64,000 nucleotides of DNA from Rostrohypoxylon terebratum. Taxonomy: Eukaryota; Ascomycota; Sordariomycetes; Xylariales; Hypoxylaceae. The position numbers and the translations under genes were made by a program. The notes below the pieces were generated by a model. The model was not told the origin of the DNA and did no database searches. It was given only the letters and a program-made list of their open reading frames with translations. The stretch spans positions 248,001 to 312,000 of the forward strand of contig MU385878.1 of the NCBI GenBank assembly GCA_022497145.1, written 5' to 3'. Below are positions 46,702-59,030 of the stretch, piece by piece (position 1 is the first letter of the stretch; every line of letters begins with the position of its first letter).

Positions 46702-48427
46702 TGTTATTGATATATACGGAGGAACATAAGGTGATGTCGTTCGGAATATGCGTGAAGGTTCGCTGATGAGACAAAGAGAATATAAAAAAGGGACAATTAA
46801 TAGAGGGGATACTTTCCTTGGAGTGGGTATATTAATACCTAGTACGTAGTTTGAAGTTGTTAGCGCACTGTTTTACTCTTCACGCGTTTAAACTTAATAA
46901 GTAAACCATGTTTCCATGACCCAAACCCATTAAGAAGCGACTCCCCGCACACTGAGCATGACGCGCTAGCACGTGCTATTAGGTACCTACAGCATACATA
47001 GGTACAGAGGTAAATTACTTGAATTACTAGGTAGGTATGTACCTAGCAAGCACATCTTGCAACATAATAGTAGATTTTTTCAAACATCTACATTACGTAA
47101 ATTTCATCCTCGTATACATGAAGTAGAAAAATGTGACCGTCGTTTCACTACCACATCGGTCCAATCTCAAATTAACTCTATACATATTACCTACTTACCA
47201 AGTAGGTAGGTACTTTAAAATGCGCAGTCCTAAAACTCAGAGATGTCTAGACTCTATGTTGCTTATGTAGGTATCGTTAGTACTAGTATTACTAGTACTA
47301 AACTCTCAGTACCTATGGTCCTATGGTCCTATGTATAAGTGTATCCATATATAGTAGGTACCTAGTAGAATACTTATTCCCCCTCTAATTTACCACTTGC
47401 ATGTATGTGTACTTAAGACCTTGGAGACAAGAAAAGGCGGGAATTGACGAAGAACCTAGCTCTGTCCCTTCCCGTTTCGTGTCCTAAAGCCACTTCCAGA
47501 AAAAGGGAATAAAAGGAAGGCACCGACAGGCCTAATAAGAGTCAAACCTAAATTTCCTTTTATTCCACATCTAGTATCTCTTCCCACACTTATCACCCGT
47601 CATACATAACAAAACTTTGTCATATTAGTAGTAGTACATCCATCCAATACCTACTTCCTGTTAGTAGTACTAGGTACTGCTAGGCACCTATCTAATCACA
47701 GTAGTCATAGCAGATGATATCAGGCAAGCAGGACCAAGTATAGTGAAATTATACTTGCGCGTAACTTTCTATGCTCCTTCTGTTCCTTCTGTTCCTCTTA
47801 CCTTTACGATTTCCAACTTTCTATAATCTTACATCTTATACTTCATGATATTTGTCAATTGGAAGTTATGATCCTGGCCACTCGGTAAATCGGCAGCTTG
47901 TCATTTGTTGGCCTCCTCTTCTTAGGCTTCTCCCAACTCCACGTCTCCTAAGTTGAGTTTACAACTTTTTAATAACTTTTTAACAAACTCGTCAGCTTCC
48001 TCCCGACGTCCATTTACCTGCTACGAATGGATTCGTCTCCAACCTCGTTTCTACCTATGTATTTTTTTCCGCCCCCTATCTCTCGACATTAAGCCTTTTT
48101 ATTCGAAGAGAGGCGCAGTTCACTTAATTAACGTGTTTCCTTTTTTCATTTCCCACTCCTAACCCACCATCAATAAACAGTCCTTTTGCTCCTTCTCTTC
48201 CCCCCCCCCCTCCCTTTCTAATTGCTTGCGCTTTTATACCCCAGTACTACCCATTTGAAAACCAGAATTCAAGGACATAGCCTCGTCATGCCATATCTAA
48301 AAAGCTACGAACCCCACATACATACATAAATAATCGATTTTCTAAACCCCGCCAAGTACCTCACTTGGAGATTAAACAATTGGACAGCAGAATTAGTTCT
48401 GGGACGAAGCTCACCAACTTGCCCAAA
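46702..48427. other. divergent intergenic interval
   Basis: Lies between the divergently transcribed Mte1-like and BAR-SH3 genes, so it should contain both promoters. TAGGTACC-type palindromes at 46979-47050, 47208-47215 and 47355-47366. The last 500 bp are increasingly pyrimidine-rich. No gene or RNA recognised. Confidence 0.5.
48179..48225 (+). promoter_or_regulatory. polypyrimidine tract upstream of BAR-SH3 gene
   Basis: A continuous C/T tract including a run of about twelve C, ending some 200 bp before the chosen start codon. Such tracts commonly mark the transcription start region of highly used fungal genes. No TATA box is obvious. Confidence 0.35.
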
Positions 48428-50218
48428 ATGCAATCCATGCAAAGACAATTTGGGAAATTGCTCCACAAGAGTCCTGGAGATAATGCCAAGGTCGCTGTCT
48501 TATTGAACGATTACGAAGATGCCGATAAAGTTCTTGTCAAGGTATGATTTAACCAGGGGGAGGGGGGGAGAAGGGGAAGCCAATTGCCGTCCCGTGCCAC
48601 TTTGTATCTAGGCCAAGGTCTAGGCCAAAATATCTTAACTGATCTCTTTGAATCTCTAGATCATAGACCATACCAAATCATGGCGCGAATCCTGGGTCGA
48701 TCTTGCTATGGCGCAACTGGGAATAGTAACAGAATACGATTCCCTCTACGATCCCATAGTCGGTGCCTCCGATGGTCACGGAAAGCCAACCGCATCCACC
48801 CCAGACCTTCAACTCGAACGTACGTTGAAACTGAAAGAGGTTTATTCGGATCTGAAAGCAGAATTGCTTGAAGAAGTCGGCCTCATCGAGTCGAGTATTG
48901 TTAGACCCGCTACAGATGCCCGAGACTTCATCGCTCCTTTAAGGAAGACAATCAAAAAGAGGGAAAACAAGAGGTTAGATTATGAGAAATGCCAAGATAA
49001 GGTCAACAAACTGCAAAGAAAATCTGGTCGAAGTCCTAAGGAAGATGCAGCTTTGGCAAAGGCCGAGGGCGAAGTTGCACGGGCAGCTGAGGTATAGAAT
49101 ATGATCCAATTGGGAGCGGTGCTTCGACATAAACTAACAAGTCGAGCAGGAATTTCACATTGCGGATTCGCATCTGAGAGAGACGTTGCCGCCTCTTGTC
49201 TCTGCGACGTTTAACTTAATACCACCCCTCATAGCCGGAGTTGTTATGATTCAAAATCGACTACTTGGATTATATTATACCACGCTTCACAACTATTGCC
49301 AAGATTATGACTTTCCATCGCCCCCACCCCCCATGGAAAGCGTGATATCCATGGTATGTGATATCGAGAAGTTTCTTCTGTTCTGTTTTTGTCTATATAC
49401 TTGGGAGTGGAATTTTCTTAATCAAGCTAATCGAGGAGTTTCTACTCCTAAGACATGCCAAAACTTCCAGAAGTCTCCCCCAAAGGAATTACAAACTCAC
49501 AATGTTGCAGTGGTCAACCGATTATGAACCTATCAAGCGCGAAGTAGAATCAATAACATGCATCGCAACAGGCAAGGCCGTCAAACAGCCCATGAAACTA
49601 CCAGATGATCCAACCAATAACGATGATCGGAAGCTATCCACCTCGTCCGCGACTCCTGCTGGGGAGAACGGCTTTCGCCGTACATCGTCCGGGCTCATCG
49701 GCAGTACTAATGCTGTACCTCCTGCCCCTGGGCCCCGACCAAATCGCATCCCTTCATCAACATCTTTAGCATCGCAAGCAAGTTCCGGAACACCCAGACC
49801 GTCTTTTTCGAACCACCTTACACCTACCGACTTTACTACCGCCTCCCGTCTTGGACAAACACTTTCGCCTGCTCTGTCGCCTGGTTTGGTTCAGCCAAGA
49901 TCAGATTACTTCGGCCGGCCTTCGACTGCATCTACCTCGGCATCCACTACATCCCTAAACCCTCCTGCCAGTATGGCATCTATTGCCGTTAAAAAGAAAC
50001 CACCGCCCCCGCCGCCAAAGAAGATTGGTTCAAACCGACTAGAGGAATTTGTCGTCGCCCAATACGATTTCAACGGACAGAATACAGGTGATCTGTCTTT
50101 CCGTGAGGGCGACAGGATAAAAATCGTCAAGAAAACCAGCACAGATCAGGATTGGTGGGTTGGCGAATTAAACGGGGTCAAGGGCAATTTCCCGGCAAAC
50201 TATTGTAAAGCAGCTTAA
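48428..50218 (+). CDS. BAR-SH3 domain adaptor (amphiphysin/Rvs167-like)
   Basis: Predicted membrane-curvature adaptor acting in endocytosis and cortical actin. Four exons, 48428-48541, 48660-49091, 49150-49353 and 49511-50218, all join in phase 0; 485 residues. The BAR domain covers about residues 1-275: MQSMQRQFGKLLHKSPGDNA at the start, a basic helix TIKKRENKRLDYEKCQDKVN, and ETLPPLVSATFNLIPPLIAG. A disordered S/T/P linker follows, with a KKKPPPPPPKK proline tract just before the SH3 domain (about 427-484; AQYDF, DLSFREGD, DWWVGELNG, GNFPANY), whose ligand-binding aromatic and proline positions are intact. The start differs from the canonical Rvs167/Hob1 N-terminus, so this is probably the second BAR-SH3 paralogue of filamentous fungi, and I give no symbol. 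The frame is open 63 bp upstream but without an ATG, which fixes the start. Introns are 118, 58 and 157 bp. Confidence 0.92.
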
Positions 50219-51195
50219 CAGACGGTCAACATCTGAGCAGAGCCCATTTCGGCAAGATAGGTTGATGGACAGGTAGATGTCGTATACAAATTTTTCATAG
50301 TATAAGTCAAATGAAAATTATAAGATGGTTGGGGATCAACAGAGTGGCATCGTTGCCAGCAGGATAATAATGTACAATGACGACCTTGAAATATGGTAGG
50401 AAAGCCTAGCCACGAACAGACGCCTAGAGTTGTCACATAATACGAAATGACAGCGAGCTTTATTCGCGTTTTAAAAAAAGGGGGGATGGGGAGGAGGGGT
50501 TTCCAGCCAATCTGATGAAGATAATCTCACTTAGATACACCAGACTGAACAAAGGAATAACATCCTATTTCCGCAGTACCGTCTCCATCCTCAAATACCA
50601 TGCCCAATGCTCGATGCTAACGAATGCCCGCTCAGAAATTTCCCTTTAGTGAGTGAAGCAAGAATAGTAGAAATCTATATCGGGAGTTTAAAACAGCCAA
50701 GTAACATGCCGAAGTCAGACTACCGCAAAATTTCCAACTGATCTGCCCTTTCCCTGCGCCCGTGGAATCCATGCATGCAAATGTAGCTGTATCGTCCAGT
50801 CTTTAGGGGTATCATAACGAAACAAAAGAGATATGGCGACTCGGGGTGCCGAGGCGTGTGCCGGACAGGAGTCGAATTAGAAATGTAATAAATAAATAAA
50901 TAGATAGATAGATAGATAGATCTGATATGTGTAATACAGTTTTCTGAAGTAAAAAAAGAGTGACGTGGTTGATGCATAAGATAGGGGAAACCTCAACACA
51001 TCCATGTAGCAGCGACAGCGTCTGGGCAACCAGAAATGATCTTCGTAGTTGAGCATTCGCGGGGAAGTTGTCGAGTGTCTGTGATAAAAACATCTAGCGA
51101 CAGAGAATACGAACGAAGTAGTAAGGGTGTTACGCAAGGGTTAGCCGAGGGCAAGCATGGGTGTTGTCAATGGTGAGCGAGGGCAACACGGACGC
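50219..51195. other. convergent intergenic interval
   Basis: Shared 3' flank of two genes transcribed toward each other. It holds a TAAA/TAGA microsatellite at 50884-50921. Short minus-strand frames through this repeat (ILSIYLFIY) are artefacts. Confidence 0.55.
50884..50921. repeat. (AAAT)n-(AGAT)n tetranucleotide repeat
   Basis: Four AAAT-type units followed by about five AGAT units in the convergent intergenic region. Confidence 0.85.
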
Positions 51196-53244
51196 TTAGA
51201 AAGTGCAAGGACCCAGCTCAACGGCTGGTGGCGTCACACCTTCTCGTCGTTTACGGTCCTCCTCAGCCCTAATAGCACGAGTAATGTCTTCTACTTGAAC
51301 ATCCGCCGGGTCCCGTGCTGTTAGATAGCCGTCTTCCGAGCCTCCTAGTTCCATAGGTGTAACGGGTCCCGGAGACCCTAGAGGTGCCAGTCTCGGTTTA
51401 CTCGGCTTAGACATGCTCGTAAATCCGATTGACCTCAAGGAATTCATTGTTGCCGTATTGACATTCCCACCGCTGAGAGCTATTTTCGCTTGCGCGATCA
51501 TATCGCGCTGATACTGCTGGAGTCTTCGTTTCGCCTCAGACTCGTTGCGCGAATGCCCTATTGTAATGTCTTTAGTGGTGGGTACCTGGGGTTCCGACTT
51601 GATTCCTGTTGGAGGAGAAGGGGCAAAATTTGACGTCGGCGACCTGGCTTGCTGTCTGCTTCTTTTCTCCTCTTTCCTTTTCACGTAATTAGACGGGTAA
51701 TATTTTCCCATGGGTAGAGGGTTGTCCTGGGAACCGGTCGGGTTATAACTAGCAACTGGTGTATTAGACCCGGAATCGAGACTAGACTGTGGCCTGCCTG
51801 AAGCATCGTGTTGTGCAAGTCGCGCGGATCGTTCGGCCATGGTTACGGGAAGCGTTGCGGAAGGTTTAGCACCTTTAGCACCTACCGCCACACCAGTACT
51901 AACAGAGGCCTTCGTGTCGAGAGAGCCTGAGTGGCCGGCACGTTCAATAGATTTCATGCGAGCCTTGGAGGCATCAAGCTGAAATGGGTGAGGACAGTAA
52001 ACGCGGGCTTGGTCCTCGTGTAAGGGGAAATAACCACTACACCAGACACCAGAGACGGGCGGATTAGCCAAGATATCCATGTTTTCAACTTGACAAAACT
52101 TACCCAGGAAGATCGCCGCGAGCGGAGAGAGGTGCGGGTGGAGTGTAGATAGGTGCGCTGGTGACTTTCTTGGCGGTTGGTAATTCGATAGCAATTGGCC
52201 TAGTCCTGGTAGGCGTTGATCTTGGAGAGTCGAACAGGGTCAGGTCTCTTGTCGGGTCTCTTGTCGGGTCTCTTCTTCCTGTATCATTTAATACAATATT
52301 CCAGTTAGCGCGCGTGTTCATCTGTCTTATGACGCAGTTAACAAAGCCAACATGTACAAGAAGCACACTAAAAGATGCAGTAAAGAGGGGTGCATGGGTC
52401 ATTCTTGGAAACATATAATAATAATAATGGATGGATGTTGTAGAGTGTTTTTGGGACAGGCCGGGGGCCTTGTTAGCGGCCACAAGACCTCCCCTCGACA
52501 CCCTCGACACCCTTCAGCCCCTCAAAGGCTAAAAGGGTGCACCTAAAGAAACGGGTAGCCATCCACTGGCATCCTTCAAATGCACCCCGCCTTAGGGGCT
52601 GGCGGTGGAGAGCATTAGTGGCTTCCACCTAGTGTATTAGGTGTATTAGGTGTATTAGGCGCCCATCAACCACACTGCCACAGTCTTCCACCGCCCGTCA
52701 CAGGAAGTCATAGAACACATCCATCCATAACAGCAAGCTACATCCGAACTGTGTCGACGGATGTCTGTATTCTTTGCTTTTGGTCGCGCAGAGAGATCCA
52801 CCAACCAATTTCCAACAGGACCCAGATATCCCTCATAGGAGAAGCCGGCACTGCTATTACAGAACACAGAACACAGAACACAGAATACAGAATACAGAAT
52901 ACAGAATACAGAATACAGAATACAGAATACAGAATACAGAATACAGAATACAGAATACAGAATACAGAATACAGAATATTACAGGATATAGAATACGGGA
53001 AATAAAACATACCGCCGCTCGACCTTAGCTTCGGGGAAGCCCCGGGTTGCATATACTGTGAATTATCCGTTGTCGGATTCGGCGATGGTCTTGTAGAGAA
53101 AATGATATCGTCCTGCCTAATGTCGGGCGAGGACATTGGCGATGCTTCGGATGAGCTAGACATGGACCTTGAGGGCGGCGGCGGGCGTCTTTTCATAGAA
53201 GACAGGTACGAAGATGGCTTGAACGAGCGGCCGAAGCTTGCCAT
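51196..53244 (-). CDS. uncharacterised three-exon protein
   Basis: Function not recognised. Model: 53244-53013, 52278-52104 and 52036-51196, with phases 1 and 2 matching, giving 415 residues. Exon 1 encodes a basic S/P-rich N-terminus (MASFGRSFKPSSYLSSMKRR). The exon 2-3 junction restores SARGDLPGGYFPLHED, a motif I associate with uncharacterised Pezizomycotina proteins, followed by VYCPHPFQLDASKARMKSIE. Further on are GKYYPSNYVKRKEEKRSRQ and a charged helical segment (SEAKRRLQQYQRDMIAQAKIAL). No membrane segment, zinc motif or enzyme signature is visible; most of it is disordered. The first intron is 734 bp and contains a heptamer repeat array; the second is 67 bp. The exon 1 link is the weak point: if wrong, the gene may start at the in-frame ATG at 52321 (MNTRANWN), giving a different N-terminus. 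Frame continuity through exons 2 and 3 is well supported. Confidence 0.65.
52859..52977. repeat. heptanucleotide array (ACAGAAY)n, about 17 copies
   Basis: The first three or so units read ACAGAAC, the rest ACAGAAT, with almost no other variation. It lies inside the predicted first intron of the minus-strand gene 53244-51196. The 7-bp unit contains no stop in any + frame, so both strands show spurious long frames (QNTEYRI repeats on +, LYSVFCI on -). Confidence 0.92.
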
Positions 53245-55687
53245 ATTATCAATAGTCCGTTCCAAGATGAAGGCGTCTTTCACAAACCCGCCCCTACGGC
53301 CAGCCTCAAGGTCTAACACCGAGGTGGATCTAATCAACAACAATACCCCGGTTAGTATATATGGCTCTCAAGATATTGGTTGGTGTGTTTAGCAGCAGGC
53401 GATAGTAGTCATATCTAGACATTATAGAGAAATAAGCGGGCAGATGAATTTTAGGTGAAGCCAGAGATAAAAGGTCGAACTTGTTTTCTTAATTGGTAAT
53501 CGAGATTCGAAAGCCCTCTGTTTGGTCGGCTTTCAATGTCAGACGGCTCCGCTGAGGATCCCACCTGTCATCTATAGTATCGTTGTGCCGATGGATTCGC
53601 CTAGGGATTTATCCTGTTTTTTTTTTCTTTAGGGGGGGCGCTCCTCTTCCAGGATAAGGACGCGATGCGTGCTTTAAAAAAAAGCAGAAACAGCTACATA
53701 GGAAAGGGATACTTCGCCGTGGCGATTGCGGATGTTTCAAGCAAACGACGATGAAGCGATGAGCCAGAGAGGATAAGATATGACCGACATCTTACCTGTA
53801 TACTAGGTAGGTACCTAGTAGTTGAAGGTACTATTAGGTGTGTGGCGAACGTGAGGATTGACGACTTAAATTGGCGTACACTACCTAGTAGGCACCGTGA
53901 AGTATGTAAACGAGGACTGATATTGTATGATTTTGTAATGAGAAAAAAAAAGTTAATTCAAGTCGAGAACGATGGTCGCTTCTGGCTCGTCTCCGTGTAT
54001 GTAGGACCTACTACTAGGTCCTAGGTAGGTGGTGCCTGGTGAGTGTAGAGTGTTCGGCGTATCCACAGGTAATTTGACCATTCGCTAAAAGAATGGATGG
54101 ATGGGTAGATGGTGTGGGTGGTGGATGGTTCCAAGTTCCAAGTTGAATAGAGACGGTATAGGTAAATTTGTAGACCCGCTTCCTCCCACTTGTTTTTCAG
54201 ATTCTTACATTTAACCTAGCAATGAGAGATAATAGTCCTTGGCATATACCGTAAAACTCAGCCCTCGGATCGCTTGAAAATGTGATGCTCTACGGGAGAG
54301 GAGGTGGTTTCTTCCTTTCTTCCCTCCCCCCCCCTTTTTCCCTGATCGCAGAGGAGGTGATGGGTGGTAAACGTGATGGTTGAGCGAGTGCAATCCACAG
54401 GTGTGTGTGGTATGTGTGGTAGATGGTAAGCTCACAGATGTCAAAACTGCTACCCAGACTGCCGAAGTAGAACCATTTAATGACCATTCAATAACCAACC
54501 AGAAGGCATCGACTCGGAGCGTTGGGACCCCTGGAAGATATTGTCTCTTTTTTTCCACAATTATGATATGATGATTGATTGCAATACGTACCTAATATAT
54601 ATATATGTATTTCGAAAGAGGAAAGGGAAGGAGAAGGAAGAAGTTGAGTTAAATTCAACCAGCTTAGAAAACTAATTCTGGTCCAACAAGACCACGGGCC
54701 ACGGACCCTGGTTCCTACATAGTACAACTATACGAAGTATTATTATGTGCGTTATCAATTAAGGCCATTCCACAGGAATACATATATGTACCTATGTACC
54801 TAGGTCATCATCGTAATGTATAGATTCGTACGCACTTGAGACTTTTTTTTTATTCTTTTTCCTGCCATTGATACCCATCAGTCATCACTTAAAAAGAGTC
54901 ACCTACTTAGGTAGTATGTAAGGTGGAATAAAAAAAACCTGACAATTTCAAGGTTAATGTTCAATGTTATCTTTAAAAGAAACGTAAATGAGAAACATAG
55001 TAGTACATACATATGTGCATGTGTGACAAGCTACCTACTTCCCTTTTTTTGTTCCTTTTTTCCCCAAACCAGGCACTAGCTACAGATATCTTGCCGAGTG
55101 TTAAACAACCCCTGAACTTGCTGGGCTTAGGAGGAACTTAAGTCTCAGGAAATGTTCCGCTTTTATCTTATCGTATGGACATATCCTATCATAGTGTACG
55201 AAGTAGCTACTAGCCTACTACAGTCTACCATGTACCATGAGGTAGGTACGTACCTACCTAGTAGGTAATAAACTAGGTATGTATATGGATGTGATACTTA
55301 CCTCTAATTGGATAGCCCTATCAACAAGTACTAGGTATCACGTTTTGTTGACAACAGCAGACTAGCGAGCAGAACCTAAAATCCAAGGATAATATAAAAA
55401 AAAAAAAAAAGGAAGATAAAACTTTACGCCTACTTTAGGTATGGATGTAGTTTGTCAATACACATGCCGGCACGCCGAGCTGGACATCGATGCATCGCTG
55501 TACGTAATGAGTAACTTTCCACGACTATCATTCAATCTCAAAATGCAAAATCGTACGAGCGCTATTATCAATGATACCGTTTCATGCCTACACAGTATTA
55601 TATGCATACAAAATATGTATGTGCCTACCTACTTACCTGCTTACCTAGGCCCCATCTATGTACCTAAGTCTTAAGAATCCCAGCAAT
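53245..55687. other. gene-free interval
   Basis: Upstream of the uncharacterised gene. Contains homopolymer T and A runs (53617-53631, 55398-55411), a C-run at 54326-54335, TAGGTACC-type palindromes (53802-53821, 54007-54030, 55241-55266) and short motif-free frames. I see no gene or RNA. Confidence 0.5.
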
Positions 55688-55689
55688 TA

Positions 55690-56017
55690 CTGGTGCTGTC
55701 TACAATAACTCTCGACTGCACCCCCCGTAGGGGGGGTGCTGCACATTGATTAGCGAAACGGGCAAGACTAGCGAAATTCTCCGAGGTACTTATAAATAGG
55801 TGGGTTTTACATATAAAATTAAAGTATACTAGCATAAATGCATATTCTTTTAAGTAGATATAACCTTTGTTTTTAAGAATATATATGATTATAAGCCATA
55901 GATTAAAGGGTTTAGGGTAATCTTCGGCTGGTTTCGTTAGTCTTGCCCGTTTCGCTAATCAATGCGCAGCACCCCCCGTAGGGGGGTGCTGATGAGAGTT
56001 ATTGTAGACAGCACCAG
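55690..56017. mobile_element. MITE with 87-bp terminal inverted repeats and TA target duplication
   Basis: A 328-bp element bounded by near-identical inverted repeats at 55690-55776 and 55931-56017, both beginning CTGGTGCTGTCTACAATAAC. TA dinucleotides flank it (55688-55689 and 56018-56019), as expected for Tc1/mariner-type insertion. Each arm contains a GC-rich inner palindrome (CACCCCCCGTAGGGGGG) that can form its own hairpin. The centre (about 150 bp) is AT-rich and non-coding, so the element would need a transposase from elsewhere. The arms differ at only a few positions, suggesting fairly recent insertion or strong constraint. Confidence 0.88.
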
Positions 56018-58302
56018 TACTATTTGGGTCTAGAAGTCATTCTCGCATGCTCGGCCGGTTCCATCTTACAATTGCGCGTTGCCGGCCGGGAGGAGATCGT
56101 CTTGCGGAGAACCCCCGCAGGCGCTTTTGTACGTGGGATTACAATAGAAGATTATCTTCCTATCTCATCGACCACATGTACCTCTCCATCACACTTATGC
56201 CATATCCTGCTCAAGATGAAACATGACCAAATACTCCTACAACTTACACTCACACTCACACTCTATTGCGGCTGACTGCGAGCGGAAAGCAGGGTACGTG
56301 CTACCCAGCCTACATAGATCAACAAATCGCCGCCGATGTTGTGCCTAAGCGATTGAAGATCAAAATACGCAGCTTAGGATACTACGTACTATGTAGTAGC
56401 TACAGCAGGCATGGCACAATACGATTCTAGTATATGATCCATACCCCCCAACACGGTGTTTACGAAAAGCACAACCTGACCCCCCCGACCTAGGGCACTG
56501 GGTAAAGAATCGATAATAGCATATCTTATAGGATATACTGCCGATACTTAGCTACCTACTCATGTCTCAAATCATTGCCACGAGCTAATATTTGAATGAG
56601 CAACTTGAAGCTAGAGTAGGCCACCCTGTGATATCACCGAGCATCTTTGCTAGATTGGAAGTCTACGATTGCGCAGATTTCAATAGTCTTACTTGTGACA
56701 TGTGTTGAAAAAGTGGCCTGAAGCGCGCCCCGTTCGCAGGGTCCAGAATCGCCTCCGACATTCGACGTTCTCTAATCTGAGGTAAACCGGGAGCTGAGAA
56801 TCAAATGTCGGCAGTTCTTGCTTTTACAACCAACAAGCTAAGGAGCATAAACGCGGAACGTTGTCGAATAGTAGATAGGCCTTCGTTGATCTGGTAGATC
56901 GGTACTCAGAAAAGAACACAGGACCTAGGTCCTACTACGTCGTAGGTATGTTTCTCATTTCCGTCGGTCGTCCGTAAGCGGGGATTTGATCGCCCTGTCA
57001 GCAGCCTGCTTAACACTACTACGTACTCTGTATTACTTGCCATCCAATACATACCTACACAGCTACATAGGTATACATAAGACCTACATAGTAGTAGTAG
57101 ACTAATAATAATAGGTCAGGTACACCCTAACCGATTTGACCTATCTGCCTAGGTAAGTACTTTAATATGCATAGGCACTGTAAATTTCCGAGTCGCGGGT
57201 ATTGAAAGTTTGGTAGTGACTTCTAGGAGCTAGTGATGGTCTTCGCGATTAACTTGAACCGCACATAGCGCCCTCATATTTCTTGATTTGTGTCGTGAGC
57301 TAGGCTTGTAAATCAGAACAGGAACTCAAAATCGTTGGATTCCGAAATCGATGTCAATTCTGATGGAATAAAAGGGGGATAACTTTCAACCTTAGAGATA
57401 TGACGTATGTAGCCGGCCCTTAGTGCATAGCTTAGGAAGTTCTTCTAAATTAGCGTGCCCGCTTTTACCGCCCAGCCAAACCAAAAAAAATCGACAGAAG
57501 ATAAATCGACAACAATTGAATTCTTGTGAGATTGTAAAGACACTGGATGCTGGGTGCAAGATCGAAACCACTGTTGGTCAATGGGCTACGAGACATCAGG
57601 GTGAAAGATCCTAGACTACGGGCCGTAGGTACGAACAATGTACTTGAGAACCTAGCTAAGCAAATGCCTACGTGTGGTTCTCAGAGAATCACACACAATT
57701 GGTATGTATTAATAATTATGTAGCAGGTGCCCGCTCGAGTTTCGATGATACTAGGTAGGTATGTACGATATCACCATCATTCTACTATGTAGCAGAACCA
57801 TAAATTAAAAGGATTACGTAAGGTTTGAATTTACGCCCATAGACGTACGTAGTATGTAATATGTATTAGGTAAGACAAACATATATGTACCTAAAAATTA
57901 AATATCTACAGTCACATGTATTCACCGACTCCAAAGGCTGCAATAGGGTACATTCTATCAAATTGTACTCAGCGTCATTTCATTTTACAGAGGGTTTTAT
58001 TTAGCCTCGGCTATATCAACCTACATATGACACTTAAAGATACTTGTAAGCTGTTTTTAATTTACGTTAATAACACTACAGTAGGTTCCTTATATCACAA
58101 CACGTCATGGCATAATTGTTGTGAATCCCAAATCGTAGGCATCCTGACAGAGTATCAAGTGCGCCTCCAGCGACCAAAATGCGCTTGCCTTTTTCCATCG
58201 CAATCGCCAACTTCCAAAACCCCTGTGCCGATGCCGAACTCCAACACAACCAATCCCCCCATACATCAAGGCTACCTAGGTCCTAGGTACTGATCAGGGC
58301 GC
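56018..58302. other. gene-free interval
   Basis: A frame at 56024-56275 right beside the MITE has some protein-like composition but begins without ATG and has no partner exon. Palindromes lie at 56920-56948, 57140-57160 and 58270-58291. No RNA gene seen. Confidence 0.45.
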
Positions 58303-58904
58303 CTATGCCGTCCAGCCAGTTGAGCGTATCGAGGCATTACGACCTAGCCTTGCGCGGCCGGTAAATCGACTGCGTCGGTCACGGTGATTCCACCAGTAAG
58401 CACCACTCGCAAGGGACGCTATTAGCCAGAGAAGCGCGTTCGCCAAATCTACCCAGACGGCGTTCTTCATCCGTTGGATACCACTGTTCCCTTCCGGATC
58501 ATCTTGGATATACATCTTACCAAATAAGCCAAAGAGTGCAATCCAGAGTATGAAAATAATGCAGCTCCATATCGTGACTATAGCAAATCGTAAGATGAAT
58601 GGAATGAAGTAGAGGGCCGCCGTCAGTGCCGAAAGGCCCCCAACGACTTCTGCATAGACCTATCCGTGTTCCACTTTTGTCAGCGTCTTTCACTTCTCAA
58701 TGGAGTCTCGATACACCCGTATCAGGTTAAAAAAGAAAGGCCAAGGGGTTGACCTACCCATTTTCCATCGATATATTTGCCCTGAGAATGCGCACGTTGC
58801 AGATCAATACCATATAGACCACAGATGGTAAGCGCGAGGACAAATTGAACGAAATGCAGAACGGAGAAGAGCAGATAGCTCACTGTCATGCCTAATACAA
58901 TCAT
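58303..58904 (-). CDS. MARVEL-domain four-helix membrane protein
   Basis: Small integral membrane protein of the fungal MARVEL family, related in fold to proteins of plasma-membrane and vesicle microdomains; the exact role is unknown. Two exons, 58904-58758 and 58659-58303, join in phase 0 through a 98-bp intron with a GCTGAC branch site; 167 residues. Four hydrophobic segments are visible: about 5-35 (SYLLFSVLHFVQFVLALTIC), 50-68, 72-95 (IWSCIIFILWIALFGLFG) and 115-137 (LLWLIASLASGAYWW). The loop after helix 1 has GIDLQRAHSQGKYIDGKW and the loop before helix 4 a DDPEGNSGIQRMKNAVW stretch, both of MARVEL type. The short C-tail is basic. The frame stays open upstream to an ATG at 59051, but that part runs into an inverted-repeat element, so the ATG at 58904 is preferred; ATG 58889 is also possible. 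Confidence 0.84.
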
Positions 58905-59030
58905 GGTTGCACAATTATGTGAACAAGGTAGGGAAAACAAAACACGACGACGGTAAGTAGATTGCTCAGCTACAAAGCTCCTGCGGAATAGCTGGTGCAA
59001 GTTATGGGAAAGAAAAAGACGAATCATGGA

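Noticed and set aside
48288..48342. ATG at 48288 as an alternative start for the BAR-SH3 gene
   Set aside because: It is in a different frame from the BAR exon and reaches a stop after about 17 codons, with no donor site that would restore the phase convincingly.
52751..53028. Plus-strand frames with QNTEYRI repeats and minus-strand LYSVFCI repeats
   Set aside because: The ACAGAAY heptamer lacks stops in several frames; no non-repeat domain is attached. The minus-strand frame does contain a real exon, but only upstream of the repeat.
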